From contig CBDCTQ010000055.1 in NCBI GenBank assembly GCA_965222105.1, positions 124,001-188,000 on the forward strand: 64,000 nt of DNA. Reading direction: 5' to 3'. The DNA comes from CALGLS01 sp965222105 (GTDB lineage: Bacteria > Bacteroidota > Bacteroidia > Chitinophagales > Saprospiraceae). A program made the position numbers and the translations under genes. Position 1 is the first letter of the stretch. Every line of letters begins with the position of its first letter. Of the stretch, positions 18,500 through 27,339 are shown in pieces. The notes beneath the pieces are model-generated. The model was not told the DNA's origin, did no database searches, and saw only the letters and a list, made by a program, of their open reading frames with translations.

Positions 18500-18988
18500 T
18501 TAATCGAACAAGGACCCTTGTGTGGCAAAACTTTTGGGATTTTCCAGTTGAAGCAATTGTCGTTTTACATCCAGGCCGTAGAAATAACCATGCAGGTCGC
18601 CGTTTTTGGCGATCACCCGATGGCAGGGTACGATGATGGCGATGGGATTGTTGCGATTGGCGAGGCCTACCGCTCTGACCGCTTTTGGATTGTCGAGATT
18701 TTTGGCGATTTGCGCGTAACTGGTGGTGCGACCATAGGGAATTTGGAGTAGTTGGTTCCAGACGGAGCGGTTGAATTCGGTGGCGCCACTCCAGTCGAGC
18801 GAAAGGTCAAAGCGTTGTCTTTGACCGGCAAAATATTCGGCCAGTTGGGTAGCGCATTGGTGGAGAAGTTGTGGGGCATTTGCCGAATCGGTGCCTCGTT
18901 GGTCCAAGCGCTTTACGGAGGAGATTCCGCTGTTTGTACCTTTTATCTGGAGCCAACCGATGGGGGATTCGAAGTAGATCTTAGCCAT
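18500..18988 (-). CDS. ogt: Methylated-DNA-[protein]-cysteine S-methyltransferase
   Basis: The protein has 162 residues. The C-terminal DNA-binding/transfer domain carries the active-site PCHRVI with C122, and the preceding helix-turn-helix region reads IPYGRTTSYAQIA. GLANRNNPIAIIVPCHRV is the standard arrangement. It repairs O6-methylguanine or O4-methylthymine by irreversible transfer of the methyl group to its own cysteine. No AraC-type Ada domain is fused, so it is a plain Ogt-type enzyme. It is placed between the TauE-like gene and kynU on the same strand. Confidence 0.95.
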   Translation of the reverse strand: MAKIYFESPIGWLQIKGTNSGISSVKRLDQRGTDSANAPQLLHQCATQLAEYFAGQRQRFDLSLDWSGATEFNRSVWNQLLQIPYGRTTSYAQIAKNLDNPKAVRAVGLANRNNPIAIIVPCHRVIAKNGDLHGYFYGLDVKRQLLQLENPKSFATQGSLFD

Positions 18989-19031
18989 GCTATAAAGTTA
19001 AAAAATCTTTGGTGTTTGAACAGCAAAATTT

Positions 19032-19760
19032 TCAAAAAATAGAAAAGAGTTTCAGCAAGGCCGCCACCACTACTACCACCAACAGACGGTATGCCCACAC
19101 ATCGGCACCCGGCACCCGAGAGGCATAGTGGGCGGCAGCCCATCCACCGGCTGCTTGCCCGATGGCCATGATGAGGCCGATCCGCCAATCGATCAACCCC
19201 TTCCATTGAAAAATAGCCACTACGATGATGGTGTACAACAATACCACAAAGGTCTTCACGGCATTGGCCTCGATGATGTCGTAACGGGCAATCAAGACCA
19301 TTACGGCCAGAAAAAATATGCCCATGCCCATTTGGATGAAACCGCCATAAAAACCCAATGCCAAAAACAGGGGAACCGAAACGAGGGGATGAACTTTTTT
19401 GCTGCGATCTGCCGCCTGCAGCCACCTTTTGGGCCGCACCAGGATGACCACCAACATGGCCAGCATCAAAAACCGGAACACGCTTTTGAACTGCTCGTGG
19501 CTGACCCACACAGCCAGCAGCACCCCTGCCACCGCCCCCACCGTCACCCATACGATGGGCCATTTGCTGCGCAAGATGTCGAGCTTGCCGTTTTTGTAAA
19601 AAGCATACGAGCCGGTAGCACATTGGGCGAGCACTCCGATGCGGTTGGTCCCGTTGGCGGTGTTGCCGGGAAGGCCCAGCACCTCCGTCAAAATGGTCAA
19701 CGTAATGGCCGACCCATTTCCCGCAAGGGTGTTGAGCACGCCTGCAAAAGCGCCGCCCAA
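19032..19760 (-). CDS. TauE/SafE-family anion permease
   Basis: The protein has about 242 residues and seven or eight membrane helices. The N-terminal block FAGVLNTLAGNGSAITL is the TauE/SafE signature, and the second-half repeat GFYGGFIQMGMGIFFLA confirms the internal duplication. Such permeases move sulfite, sulfoacetate or other small organic anions across the inner membrane. The start is uncertain. TTG at 19760 is the first common start codon, yet the frame is open and hydrophobic for 14 more codons upstream (HITIAIL...) back to the stop bordering mce. A rare ATC, ATA or ATT start in that stretch would give a more normal first helix. Confidence 0.85.
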   Translation of the reverse strand: MGGAFAGVLNTLAGNGSAITLTILTEVLGLPGNTANGTNRIGVLAQCATGSYAFYKNGKLDILRSKWPIVWVTVGAVAGVLLAVWVSHEQFKSVFRFLMLAMLVVILVRPKRWLQAADRSKKVHPLVSVPLFLALGFYGGFIQMGMGIFFLAVMVLIARYDIIEANAVKTFVVLLYTIIVVAIFQWKGLIDWRIGLIMAIGQAAGGWAAAHYASRVPGADVWAYRLLVVVVVAALLKLFSIF

Positions 19761-19807
19761 AATGGCTATTGTGATATGGTATGGATCGATGGTGGGAGGT
19801 TAAAAAG

Positions 19808-20209
19808 TTATTTTATTTCCTGGCATAGCTCTACCAATACGCCGTTGGTGCTTTTGGGGTGGAGGAAGGCCACCCATTTGTTGTCGGCGCCGCGTTTAGG
19901 CCGGGTGTTGATGAGGCGGAATCCTTCTTTTTCGAGTCGTTGCATTTCTTTTTTGATGTCTTTCACCTCAAAAGCGATGTGGTGGATACCCTCCCCTCTT
20001 TTGTCGATGAATTTGGCAATGGCGCTGTCGGGATGGGTGGCTTCGAGGAGTTCTATCTTGGTTCGGCCCACTTTGAAAAAGCTGGTGTTGACGTGTTCGG
20101 ATTCGACCGATTCGATTTTGTAGTGGCTCCTGCCAAAAAGTTTTTCAAACAGGTCGTTGCTGTCAGAAAGGTCTTTTACAGCGATGCCGATGTGTTCTAG
20201 TCGGAGCAT
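19808..20209 (-). CDS. mce: Methylmalonyl-CoA epimerase
   Basis: This 133-residue protein is a single-domain vicinal-oxygen-chelate enzyme. The metal ligands expected for the family are visible: H6 in LEHIGIAV, the later His in GIHHIAFEV and the Glu in GVLVELCQ near the end. It converts (S)- to (R)-methylmalonyl-CoA between propionyl-CoA carboxylase and methylmalonyl-CoA mutase, so it links odd-chain or branched amino acid breakdown to succinyl-CoA. The mutase genes are not in this window. It is the first gene of a minus-strand run of five. Confidence 0.93.
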   Translation of the reverse strand: MLRLEHIGIAVKDLSDSNDLFEKLFGRSHYKIESVESEHVNTSFFKVGRTKIELLEATHPDSAIAKFIDKRGEGIHHIAFEVKDIKKEMQRLEKEGFRLINTRPKRGADNKWVAFLHPKSTNGVLVELCQEIK

Positions 20210-20284
20210 ATAGGAAGGTTTAAAAATCGCAAAGGATTCCAGACAATGATATTTTGATAGAAAACGGAGGTGCGTGCAAATGGT

Positions 20285-20755
20285 TCATTCTTCAGGTGTC
20301 AGAGGTACGTTGCGGCTAAAAGCCGTTTCGAAGGCGACGGTGGTGTTGGTGCCTTCCACTCCCTCCAGGGTTTGGATTTTTTCGTAGATGATGTCGCGCA
20401 GATGGCGATTATTGGTGGCATATATTTTTACGAGCAGGGCATAGCGGCCGGCGATGTTGACGCATTCCACAATTTCGGGGATGGAAGCCAGTTGTTCTTC
20501 CACCCGCCGGTGGTGTTTCGACTCGGTAAGCATGATGCTGGTGTAGGCCGATGTCTGGTATCCCAGTTGCCAGGGATCGAGTTGGTAAGTGGGGTTATTG
20601 AGGATGCCTTTTTGCCGGAGCTTTTTGATTCGTTGGTGGATGAGGGTGTTGGACACTTTCAGTTTTTTGGCCAGTTTAACAAAGGGTATCCGGGCGTCGG
20701 ATGTCAATTCATTCAGGATGCGGATGTCGAAGGGGTCAAGTTGATTTTTTTTCAT
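20285..20755 (-). CDS. Lrp/AsnC-family transcriptional regulator
   Basis: The 156-residue protein has an N-terminal winged helix-turn-helix (about 5-60; LDPFDIRILNELTSDARIPFVKLAKKL) and a C-terminal RAM/ligand domain (about 70-150; SIPEIVECVNIAGRYALLVKIYA). Lrp-type proteins bind amino acids or related metabolites and control their catabolism or uptake as octamers wrapped by DNA. It is divergent from marC and is followed by mce 75 bases later. A palindrome at 20797-20810 and a hairpin-forming site at 20839-20857 sit in the shared upstream region and could be autoregulatory sites. Confidence 0.93.
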   Translation of the reverse strand: MKKNQLDPFDIRILNELTSDARIPFVKLAKKLKVSNTLIHQRIKKLRQKGILNNPTYQLDPWQLGYQTSAYTSIMLTESKHHRRVEEQLASIPEIVECVNIAGRYALLVKIYATNNRHLRDIIYEKIQTLEGVEGTNTTVAFETAFSRNVPLTPEE

Positions 20756-20796
20756 GGATATGAATATTCGTAATAGTCAATTTGACATAAAATTAA

Positions 20797-20810
20797 TTCA
20801 TTTTAATGAA
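20797..20810. promoter_or_regulatory. Palindrome TTCATT-TT-AATGAA upstream of the Lrp gene
   Basis: This perfect AT-rich inverted repeat is 42 bases before the Lrp-family start codon in the divergent region with marC. AT-rich palindromes are usual Lrp targets, so it is a candidate autoregulatory site; no binding evidence exists here. Confidence 0.4.
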
Positions 20811-20838
20811 AAATGAACACAATATGCTTCAAAAAAGA

Positions 20839-20857
20839 CCATTTTTGGTAAAAATGG
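20839..20857. promoter_or_regulatory. Inverted repeat CCATTTTT-GGT-AAAAATGG before marC
   Basis: This perfect 8-bp inverted repeat with a 3-nt centre lies 46 bases before the marC start. It partly overlaps a CATTTTTG sequence resembling the -7 box, so a bound regulator could block the marC promoter. Confidence 0.4.
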
Positions 20858-20902
20858 CGTTCTTTTGAAGATTAAATTAAAAAACCTTTAAAACCACTTA
20901 AC

Positions 20903-21463
20903 ATGAATTTAACCGCCATTTTATCCGTTAGTGTGATCCTGTTTTCGGTCATCGACATCATTGGTTCGTTGCCGGTCATCATCAACATGAAAAAAGAAGG
21001 GATTCGTATCCACGCTGCCACCGCCACGGGTTCAGCCGCCGTTATCATGTTGAGTTTTTTGTTTTTTGGTGCTGCCATTTTGGGATTGTTCGGCATTGAG
21101 ATTTCTTCCTTTGCCCTGGCAGGGGCCCTCATTATTTTCTTCATTGGGTTGGAGATGATATTGGGTGTCCGGTTTTTCCGCGACTTTCAGGGAGAAGGGG
21201 CTTCAGGCAGTATCGTACCCATTGCCTTTCCACTGCTGGCCGGTGCAGGAACCTTGACTACCATTATTTCGCTAAAAGCGGAATACGATAATGTCAGCAT
21301 CATCGCTGGTATCATTTTGAATTTGATATTCATCTACATCATCCTGCAGTCCACCGATTGGATTTCGCGCAAGATGTCACCCCAGGTGGCCACCACTTTG
21401 CGCAAGGTATTCGGCATTTTGCTGATAGCCATTGCCATTCAAATGGTGCGGGAGCATTTGTAA
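20903..21463 (+). CDS. MarC-family integral membrane protein (UPF0056)
   Basis: The protein has 186 residues and six predicted membrane helices in two similar halves. FSVIDIIGSLPVIINM at the N-terminus and PIAFPLLAGAGTLTTII in the middle are the family's conserved blocks. MarC proteins are inner-membrane proteins; some relatives have been linked to amino acid efflux, but the usual function is unsettled. A divergent Lrp-type regulator next door fits a role in amino acid or metabolite export, as inference. The ATG at 20903 starts the first helix directly. Confidence 0.9.
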   Translation: MNLTAILSVSVILFSVIDIIGSLPVIINMKKEGIRIHAATATGSAAVIMLSFLFFGAAILGLFGIEISSFALAGALIIFFIGLEMILGVRFFRDFQGEGASGSIVPIAFPLLAGAGTLTTIISLKAEYDNVSIIAGIILNLIFIYIILQSTDWISRKMSPQVATTLRKVFGILLIAIAIQMVREHL

Positions 21464-21557
21464 GTTAAATTATCTGCCTTCAATCTTACACTTAAACTTA
21501 GATAAGTGGCATGCGAAGTCGTATTTTCTGATAACCCCAATTTTCCCACATTTACGT

Positions 21558-21565
21558 TATCTTTG
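21558..21565 (+). promoter_or_regulatory. Promoter -7 box fixing the mtaB start
   Basis: TATCTTTG fits TAnnTTTG and lies 16 bases before ATG 21582. Transcription would start too late to include the longer in-frame extension that begins at 21432, so the shorter mtaB start is favoured. Confidence 0.65.
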
Positions 21566-21581
21566 CAGAAAAACGACTCGC

Positions 21582-22913
21582 ATGGCCACGCCTAAAACGG
21601 TAGCCTTTCACACGCTGGGGTGCAAACTCAATTACTCCGAAACGTCGGCGATCAGCCGACAGTTTGAAGGGGCGGGGTATACCCCGGTGAAGTTCGAGGA
21701 GGGCGCCGATGTATACGTCATCAATACCTGCTCTGTCACCGAGTTTGCCGACCGCAAATGCCGGAAGGTGGTACGTCAGGCCTTGCGCCAGGCCCCGGAG
21801 GCCAAAGTCGTTATGATCGGTTGTTATGCTCAATTAAAGCCGCAGGAGATCGCCAACATCCCTGGCGTGGACATGGTGTTGGGGGCAGCGGAAAAATTCC
21901 GCATACTGGAGTTCATCGACGGACTGGAAAAGGCTCCGGACAAGGGGATGGTACATGCCGGTGAAGTACAAGAAGTTGCCGGGTTCAACAATGCTTTTTC
22001 ATTTGGCGACCGCACCCGCTCCTTCCTCAAAGTGCAGGACGGCTGTGACTACAAATGTTCCTTTTGCACCATCCCACAGGCCAGGGGCAAAAGCAGAAGC
22101 GACTCTGTAGAGAACATTGTTAGAAATGCCGAAGCCATTGCCGATATGGGCGTCAAAGAGATCGTACTGACGGGTGTAAACATCGGAGATTTCGGGCGTC
22201 AATCCGGCAGCAAAGAATCCTTCTTCGACCTCATCCAGGCTCTCGATCAGGTAGCTGACATCGAACGGTTCCGCATTTCCAGCATCGAACCGAACCTGTG
22301 CTCCAACGACATCATCGAATTTGTGGCACAGTCCAAACGCTTCGCCCCTCACTTCCACATGCCCCTCCAATCGGGCAACGACAAACAGCTCAAAATGATG
22401 CGCCGACGCTACAACCGGGCGCTCTATGCCGACCGGGTGGACACCATCAAACGACTGATGCCACATTGCTGCATCGGCGTAGACGTGATCGTGGGATTCC
22501 CCGGCGAAACGGAAGAAGATTTTCTGGAAAGCTATCGGTTCATCAGTGAACTTCCGGTGTCTTACCTCCACGTGTTCACCTACTCCGAGCGCGCCAACAC
22601 CCCGGCTGCCGATATGGAGGGAGTGGTGCCCCTTGCAGAGCGTCGGCGACGAAATGAAATGTTGCGCTCCCTTTCGGAAAAAAAGCGGCGGCATTTTTAC
22701 CGCCAATTTGTGGGGCAACGACGACCGGTATTGTTCGAAGCACATAAAAATCAACAATACATTTCCGGGTTTACCGACAATTACATCAAGATAGAAGCGC
22801 CCTGCCAGCCGGAGTTGCTCAATGAAGTACGGGAAGTGATACTCCAAGAGGTATTGCCTGGCGGAAATATGAAAATTGAAATAACTACCGAAGAAAAGAA
22901 AATACAAGTTTAA
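21582..22913 (+). CDS. mtaB: tRNA (N6-threonylcarbamoyladenosine-37 C2)-methylthiotransferase MtaB
   Basis: The protein has 443 residues from the chosen ATG: an N-terminal UPF0004 domain with three Cys for the auxiliary cluster (HTLGCKLN, NTCSVTEFADRKC, IGCYAQ), the radical SAM motif CDYKCSFC and a C-terminal TRAM-like domain. It adds a methylthio group to t6A37 of ANN-decoding tRNAs using SAM and two 4Fe-4S clusters. The frame also extends upstream to 21432 over the marC end. I reject that longer start because the family begins at TPKTVAFHTLGCK and a TATCTTTG box sits just before 21582. gldH starts 8 bases after the stop, so both are likely co-transcribed. Confidence 0.95.
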   Translation: MATPKTVAFHTLGCKLNYSETSAISRQFEGAGYTPVKFEEGADVYVINTCSVTEFADRKCRKVVRQALRQAPEAKVVMIGCYAQLKPQEIANIPGVDMVLGAAEKFRILEFIDGLEKAPDKGMVHAGEVQEVAGFNNAFSFGDRTRSFLKVQDGCDYKCSFCTIPQARGKSRSDSVENIVRNAEAIADMGVKEIVLTGVNIGDFGRQSGSKESFFDLIQALDQVADIERFRISSIEPNLCSNDIIEFVAQSKRFAPHFHMPLQSGNDKQLKMMRRRYNRALYADRVDTIKRLMPHCCIGVDVIVGFPGETEEDFLESYRFISELPVSYLHVFTYSERANTPAADMEGVVPLAERRRRNEMLRSLSEKKRRHFYRQFVGQRRPVLFEAHKNQQYISGFTDNYIKIEAPCQPELLNEVREVILQEVLPGGNMKIEITTEEKKIQV

Positions 22914-22921
22914 CCCTGTCT

Positions 22922-23398
22922 ATGCCCAAACACACCTTCCTCCTTCTCTGTCTGATGCTTTGTTGTCTGCTTCATTGCCGCGAAAACTTCTACTTCGAAT
23001 CGGTTAAAACCATCGGCCAGGACCAATGGAGCTATGCCGATACCCTCGACTTCGATTTTGACATAACAGACACCACAGCCCTCTACGATATTTACCTCGA
23101 CCTTCAACATGCCACAGAATATCCCTATCAAAATATTTACCTTCAGGTATACACCCGTTTTCCTTCTGGAAAAAGAATACAGGAGCGCTTGCCCATCGAC
23201 TTTGCAGATCGAACCGGTCGTTGGTTCGGCCGTTGCAATACCGAGTGGTGCCGACTGCGCGTAAACCTCCAACAAGACGCTTACTTCAATGAAACCGGGA
23301 CGTACACCATTACCCTGGAACAGTTTATGCGGATGGATCCACTACCAGGGATCCGGGAAGTGGCGGTGCGGCTGGGGGATTCGGGGCGGCGGCGGTGA
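22922..23398 (+). CDS. gldH: Gliding motility lipoprotein GldH
   Basis: The 158-residue protein has a short hydrophobic signal ending LLHC with the lipid-modified Cys at C19. The remainder is a beta-rich domain matching the GldH pattern: WSYADTLDFDFDITDTTALYDIYLDLQ in spirit, with conserved YPYQNIYLQV and GRWFGRC positions. GldH is one of the outer-envelope lipoproteins needed for Bacteroidota gliding and connected with T9SS function. This agrees with the two T9SS-sorted proteins in the window. It follows mtaB by 8 bases and ends 10 bases from a convergent gene. Confidence 0.85.
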   Translation: MPKHTFLLLCLMLCCLLHCRENFYFESVKTIGQDQWSYADTLDFDFDITDTTALYDIYLDLQHATEYPYQNIYLQVYTRFPSGKRIQERLPIDFADRTGRWFGRCNTEWCRLRVNLQQDAYFNETGTYTITLEQFMRMDPLPGIREVAVRLGDSGRRR

Positions 23399-23408
23399 AG
23401 GGGGCTTA

Positions 23409-24032
23409 TCACTCATCAAAATTCCCCCCCTTCAACAAATCGCGGATCACCTCCTCCACCCGGGCCACGATGCCTTCCAGCGACTCCCCTTCCGGAACCA
23501 CGATATTATCCAATGCCTCAGTAAAAGCATCAATAGCCGCTGTATACCTTTGAAAGATCTGTCGGAGCTGGGCCTCATCGTCCGATTCCCAATATTTCCC
23601 TTCATCGATCATCCAAAAATCTTTAAGGTAACGTTGGTCGAGGTATTTCATCAGCTTGATGATGGCCATGTGAACTTCCGGGCCTGCAAACTGGGTTTTG
23701 GTAAAGGAGTACCAAAATTCTGGTTCTATTTCTTCCATCCCATTACCCAGCAGCACCAAATTGATCGGCGAAAACAGGCGACCCCTTTGGTCAAAGACCA
23801 TATTTACCGAGTCGCATCTCTCATGTGGTTTGAAATGTATCCCATGTAAGTGCAAAGGTTTGTCGGGCAACAATCCCAGACCTTCATGTGCAGCAGCCGA
23901 AAACGAATCCTCTATATCCAGAAGGTCGTAGCTCCAGTTCATCGTTTCGCAGATGTCTTTGACTTCGGCTGTAATTTTTGGCAAATCGTTTACATTGCGT
24001 AAACTGCCGCCATAGTGAATGGTTAATCCCAT
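23409..24032 (-). CDS. Protein of unknown function, 207 residues
   Basis: I do not recognise this family. It is a soluble-looking acidic protein without signal peptide or membrane segments. It starts MGLTIHYGGSLRN and contains a His-rich stretch LHLHGIHFKPHERCDSVNMVFD at about 60-82 that might bind metal. The C-terminal third is helical and acidic. It lies 30 bases downstream of aspS on the same strand and may be read from the aspS promoter. It is convergent with gldH. The frame is clean and the His-containing block looks constrained, so I consider it a real gene. Confidence 0.75.
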   Translation of the reverse strand: MGLTIHYGGSLRNVNDLPKITAEVKDICETMNWSYDLLDIEDSFSAAAHEGLGLLPDKPLHLHGIHFKPHERCDSVNMVFDQRGRLFSPINLVLLGNGMEEIEPEFWYSFTKTQFAGPEVHMAIIKLMKYLDQRYLKDFWMIDEGKYWESDDEAQLRQIFQRYTAAIDAFTEALDNIVVPEGESLEGIVARVEEVIRDLLKGGNFDE

Positions 24033-24062
24033 AGTTTGTAATGTTTGTAAATAATGCGTCCC

Positions 24063-25835
24063 CTACCCCGAAGCCGACTCCAACACCCCTAACCCAAGTT
24101 CATCCAACTGCATCTTCTCCACCGGGCTGGGCGCATCGATCATCATATCGCGTCCCATATTGTTTTTGGGAAAAGCGATGAAGTCGCGGATCGAGGATTG
24201 TCCCTTCATCACCGCACAGAGCCGGTCAAACCCAAAAGCGATGCCACCGTGGGGTGGAGCGCCGTATTCAAAAGCACCCAGCAAGAATCCGAACTGAGCC
24301 TCTGCTTCTTCCTTGGAAAAACCCAGCAGATCGAAGTTTCTGGACTGTAGGGCCCGGTCGTGGATACGGATGGAGCCACCGCCTATTTCGGCGCCGTTGA
24401 TCACCAGGTCGTAAGCGTCGGCGCGTAAGCTCTTCATGGTTTCGTGGTCACCATCCAACATTCTGCTTACATCCTCCTTTTTGGGTGAGGTAAAAGGGTG
24501 GTGCATGGCATGAAACCGCCCCAATTCTTCATCCCACTCGAGCAATGGGAAGTCGACAACCCATAGAGGTTTGAAATCGCCGGGTTGGATCAGGTCGTGT
24601 CGGCGAGCCATTTCAAGGCGGAGTTCGCTGAGTTGTTTCCGCGTTTTTTCGGCTTCCCCCGACAGTACGAGCAGCAGGTCGCCGGGTTGGGCATTGAACG
24701 ATTGTGCCCATTGGCGGAGGTCGTCGGCGGAATAAAATTTCCCGACAGAGGATTTATAACTACCATCGGCTCCCACTTTGACGTATACCAATCCCTTAGC
24801 ACCGATTTGTGGTCGCTGCATCCATTCGGTGAGCTTCTTAATGTCTTTGTTGGAATAAGACTCTGCTACTCCGCTTGCACAAATTCCCACAACGAGTTCG
24901 GCATTGTCGAACACGCCAAACCCTTTGCCCTTTACGAAGTCGTTGAGTTCCACAAACTCCATCCCGAAACGAAGGTCCGGCTTGTCGGAGCCAAAGCGAC
25001 GCAGGGCTTCATCGTACGACATGCGAGGAAATTCCGGGAGGTTCACTCCAATGGTTTGCTGAAATAAATGGCGGGTCAGCCCCTCAAAAGTATTCAAAAT
25101 ATCCTCCTGGGTGACGAAGGCCATCTCGCAGTCGATCTGGGTAAATTCGGGCTGACGGTCGGCGCGAAGGTCTTCGTCGCGGAAGCATTTCACGATCTGA
25201 AAATAGCGCTCAAAGCCCGCCACCATCAATATCTGTTTAAAGGTCTGCGGCGATTGTGGCAGGGCGTAAAACTGGCCGGGATTCATCCGGCTGGGCACCA
25301 CAAAGTCGCGGGCACCTTCGGGCGTACTTTTTATCAGGCAGGGCGTTTCCACTTCCACAAACCCGTCTCCGGCCAGGTATTTCCGGGCTTCGATGGCCAC
25401 CTGGCTCCTGAAGATGATGTTTTGTTGAACCGCCGGACGGCGCAGGTCGAGGTAGCGGTATTTCATGCGGATCTCGTCGCCGCCGTCGGTTTCGTCTTCG
25501 ATGGTGAAGGGAGGCACTTTAGAGGCATTGAGTATGTCCAGTGTTTTGACTTCTATTTCGATATCGCCGGTAGGGCGGTTGGGGTTTTTGTTGCTTCTTT
25601 CCCGGACGGTGCCGCTTACGCGCAAAACGTATTCGCGCCCCAGCTTTCGGGCACGGCCACAGAGGTCGGCATCGTCTTCCATGTTGAAAACCAGTTGGGT
25701 AATGCCGTATCGGTCGCGCAGATCGATAAAGGTCATTCCACCAAAATCGCGACTGGCTTGTAGCCAACCGCTCAGGGTAACTTCTTTTCCGGCATCGGCG
25801 AGGCGAAGAGCGCCACAGTGGTGAGTTCTGTACAT
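24063..25835 (-). CDS. aspS: Aspartyl-tRNA synthetase
   Basis: The chosen start gives 590 residues, the bacterial AspRS length. An OB-fold anticodon-binding domain (1-105) is followed by the class II catalytic core with motif 2 (FERYFQIVKCFRDEDLRADRQPEFTQID) and motif 3 (GIAFGFDRL). The bacterial GAD insertion lies between about 290 and 410. It charges tRNA-Asp, possibly also tRNA-Asn. The frame continues upstream by 19 codons, but the family starts with MYRTHHCGALR, so I take ATG 25835. A TATTTTTG box on the minus strand at 25925-25932 would give a leader of about 85 bases. Confidence 0.96.
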   Translation of the reverse strand: MYRTHHCGALRLADAGKEVTLSGWLQASRDFGGMTFIDLRDRYGITQLVFNMEDDADLCGRARKLGREYVLRVSGTVRERSNKNPNRPTGDIEIEVKTLDILNASKVPPFTIEDETDGGDEIRMKYRYLDLRRPAVQQNIIFRSQVAIEARKYLAGDGFVEVETPCLIKSTPEGARDFVVPSRMNPGQFYALPQSPQTFKQILMVAGFERYFQIVKCFRDEDLRADRQPEFTQIDCEMAFVTQEDILNTFEGLTRHLFQQTIGVNLPEFPRMSYDEALRRFGSDKPDLRFGMEFVELNDFVKGKGFGVFDNAELVVGICASGVAESYSNKDIKKLTEWMQRPQIGAKGLVYVKVGADGSYKSSVGKFYSADDLRQWAQSFNAQPGDLLLVLSGEAEKTRKQLSELRLEMARRHDLIQPGDFKPLWVVDFPLLEWDEELGRFHAMHHPFTSPKKEDVSRMLDGDHETMKSLRADAYDLVINGAEIGGGSIRIHDRALQSRNFDLLGFSKEEAEAQFGFLLGAFEYGAPPHGGIAFGFDRLCAVMKGQSSIRDFIAFPKNNMGRDMMIDAPSPVEKMQLDELGLGVLESASG

Positions 25836-25924
25836 GGTATAGTGGTTGTATTTTTTGAGCAATGAATGGTTGTATTTTCCATACAACGACAATGAGTCTG
25901 CAAATGGTTCATTTCAGGGGGCCA

Positions 25925-25932
25925 CAAAAATA
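25925..25932 (-). promoter_or_regulatory. Candidate aspS promoter -7 box
   Basis: The minus strand reads TATTTTTG, matching TAnnTTTG, about 90 bases before the aspS start. The -33 region is weak. Confidence 0.4.
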
Positions 25933-26060
25933 CAGCTTATCAGCCAAATGGGATAATAATGCCCCGCAATTCCAAAGAGTTGTGGCCACCTCCTTTTAAA
26001 ACACCCTTTGTTTACAGAACTATGACATAGGTTTCACACTTTTTAGGCTAGTTTTGTACG

Positions 26061-26068
26061 TATTTTTG
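26061..26068 (+). promoter_or_regulatory. Candidate hemA promoter -7 box
   Basis: TATTTTTG lies 15 bases before the hemA ATG, giving a very short leader of a kind seen several times in this window. Confidence 0.55.
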
Positions 26069-26082
26069 GAGAAACCACCACC

Positions 26083-27318
26083 ATGCTCGACAAGTACCAG
26101 ATCATTACCCTAACCCACCAACGACTACCCCTCCAAAAGATGGGCGACTACGTGGTACCTGCTACCGAGGCCACACCGCTGTCAGTACAACTGGCAGAAA
26201 TTAAAAAGGCTCTTCATCTCGACGAGCTGCTCTATCTCTCCACCTGCAATCGCCTTATGTTTTTGTTCAGTAAAGCTGAACCTCTTTCTCCTGATTTTGC
26301 CGAAAGGCTGTTCCGCCAAATCAACCCTGGGCTTAGCGAAGAACAAATTGAACTGGCGCTTAACTGTGTGGAAATATTCGACGGGACGGACGCCATTCGA
26401 CACCTGGCCGAAGTAGCCTCTTCTGTCAATTCGCTGGTGGTAGGAGAGCGGGAAATACTCCGTCAGCTGCGGCAGGCCTACGAGCAATGCCGCTCTTGGA
26501 AATTGACTGGCGATGACCTACGCCTCACCAACCGTTTTGCGGTGGAAACCGCCAAGGCCGTCTACGCCCAAACGCGCATTGGCGAAAAGCCGGTATCTGT
26601 GGTATCGCTGGCCATTCAGGAATTGCTGAAAGAGCAGATAGACCGGTCGGCCCGCATCCTGATGATCGGCGCCGGACAGACCAACAACCTCGTCGGCAAA
26701 TTTTTGATAAAGCACCAATTCTCCAACGTCACCGTTTTTAACCGGACGCCTGAAAAAGCACAGGCTCTCGCCGACCGGTTTGACGGCAACGGGCATCCAC
26801 TTAGCGATTTAGCGTCCTACAAGCAGGGCTTCGATGTACTGATCGCCTGTACGGGTGCCGTTCGCCCCATTGTCGATGAAGCGACCTACCGGCAGTTGGT
26901 CGGCGATGATCAAGCGCACAAAACAATAATCGACCTAAGTGTACCCAACAATGTGTCGGCGGATGTGGTCCAACAATACAATTGTAAATACATCGGGGTG
27001 GATGGGTTGAAGGAACTGGCCAATAATAATCTCAGCTTTCGCAGAAAAGAAGTTGTCAAAGCCAATCAACTGATCGAATCGCGTCTGCCTGTCTTTCAAA
27101 CCCTTTACAAGCAACGCCAGATCGAAAAAGCCCTCGCCCACATCCCCGAGGAAATCAAAACGATAAAAAAACACGCCGTAGAGGTGGTTTTCAAAAAAGA
27201 CCTCGAAAAAATGGATGCTGCCACCAAAGACCTCATCGACCGGATGCTTACCTACATGGAGCGCCGATGCATCAGCGTGCCCATGACCAGCAGCCGCCAG
27301 TCCGATTTGTTTGGCTGA
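26083..27318 (+). CDS. hemA: Glutamyl-tRNA reductase
   Basis: The protein has 411 residues with the three GluTR domains: catalytic (nucleophile C55 in LSTCNRLMF), NADPH-binding (ILMIGAGQTNNLVGK near 185-200) and the C-terminal dimerisation helix. SVNSLVVGEREILRQLR is the conserved substrate-site block. It reduces glutamyl-tRNA to glutamate-1-semialdehyde, the first step of C5-pathway tetrapyrrole synthesis. No other hem genes are adjacent. A TATTTTTG box 15 bases upstream supports ATG 26083. Confidence 0.96.
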   Translation: MLDKYQIITLTHQRLPLQKMGDYVVPATEATPLSVQLAEIKKALHLDELLYLSTCNRLMFLFSKAEPLSPDFAERLFRQINPGLSEEQIELALNCVEIFDGTDAIRHLAEVASSVNSLVVGEREILRQLRQAYEQCRSWKLTGDDLRLTNRFAVETAKAVYAQTRIGEKPVSVVSLAIQELLKEQIDRSARILMIGAGQTNNLVGKFLIKHQFSNVTVFNRTPEKAQALADRFDGNGHPLSDLASYKQGFDVLIACTGAVRPIVDEATYRQLVGDDQAHKTIIDLSVPNNVSADVVQQYNCKYIGVDGLKELANNNLSFRRKEVVKANQLIESRLPVFQTLYKQRQIEKALAHIPEEIKTIKKHAVEVVFKKDLEKMDAATKDLIDRMLTYMERRCISVPMTSSRQSDLFG

Positions 27319-27339
27319 CAAGCCGCCTTTAATTCCAAT

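Noticed and set aside
21432..21581. Longer mtaB start overlapping marC
   Set aside because: The extra 50 residues are unlike the family N-terminus and precede a TATCTTTG box at 21558.
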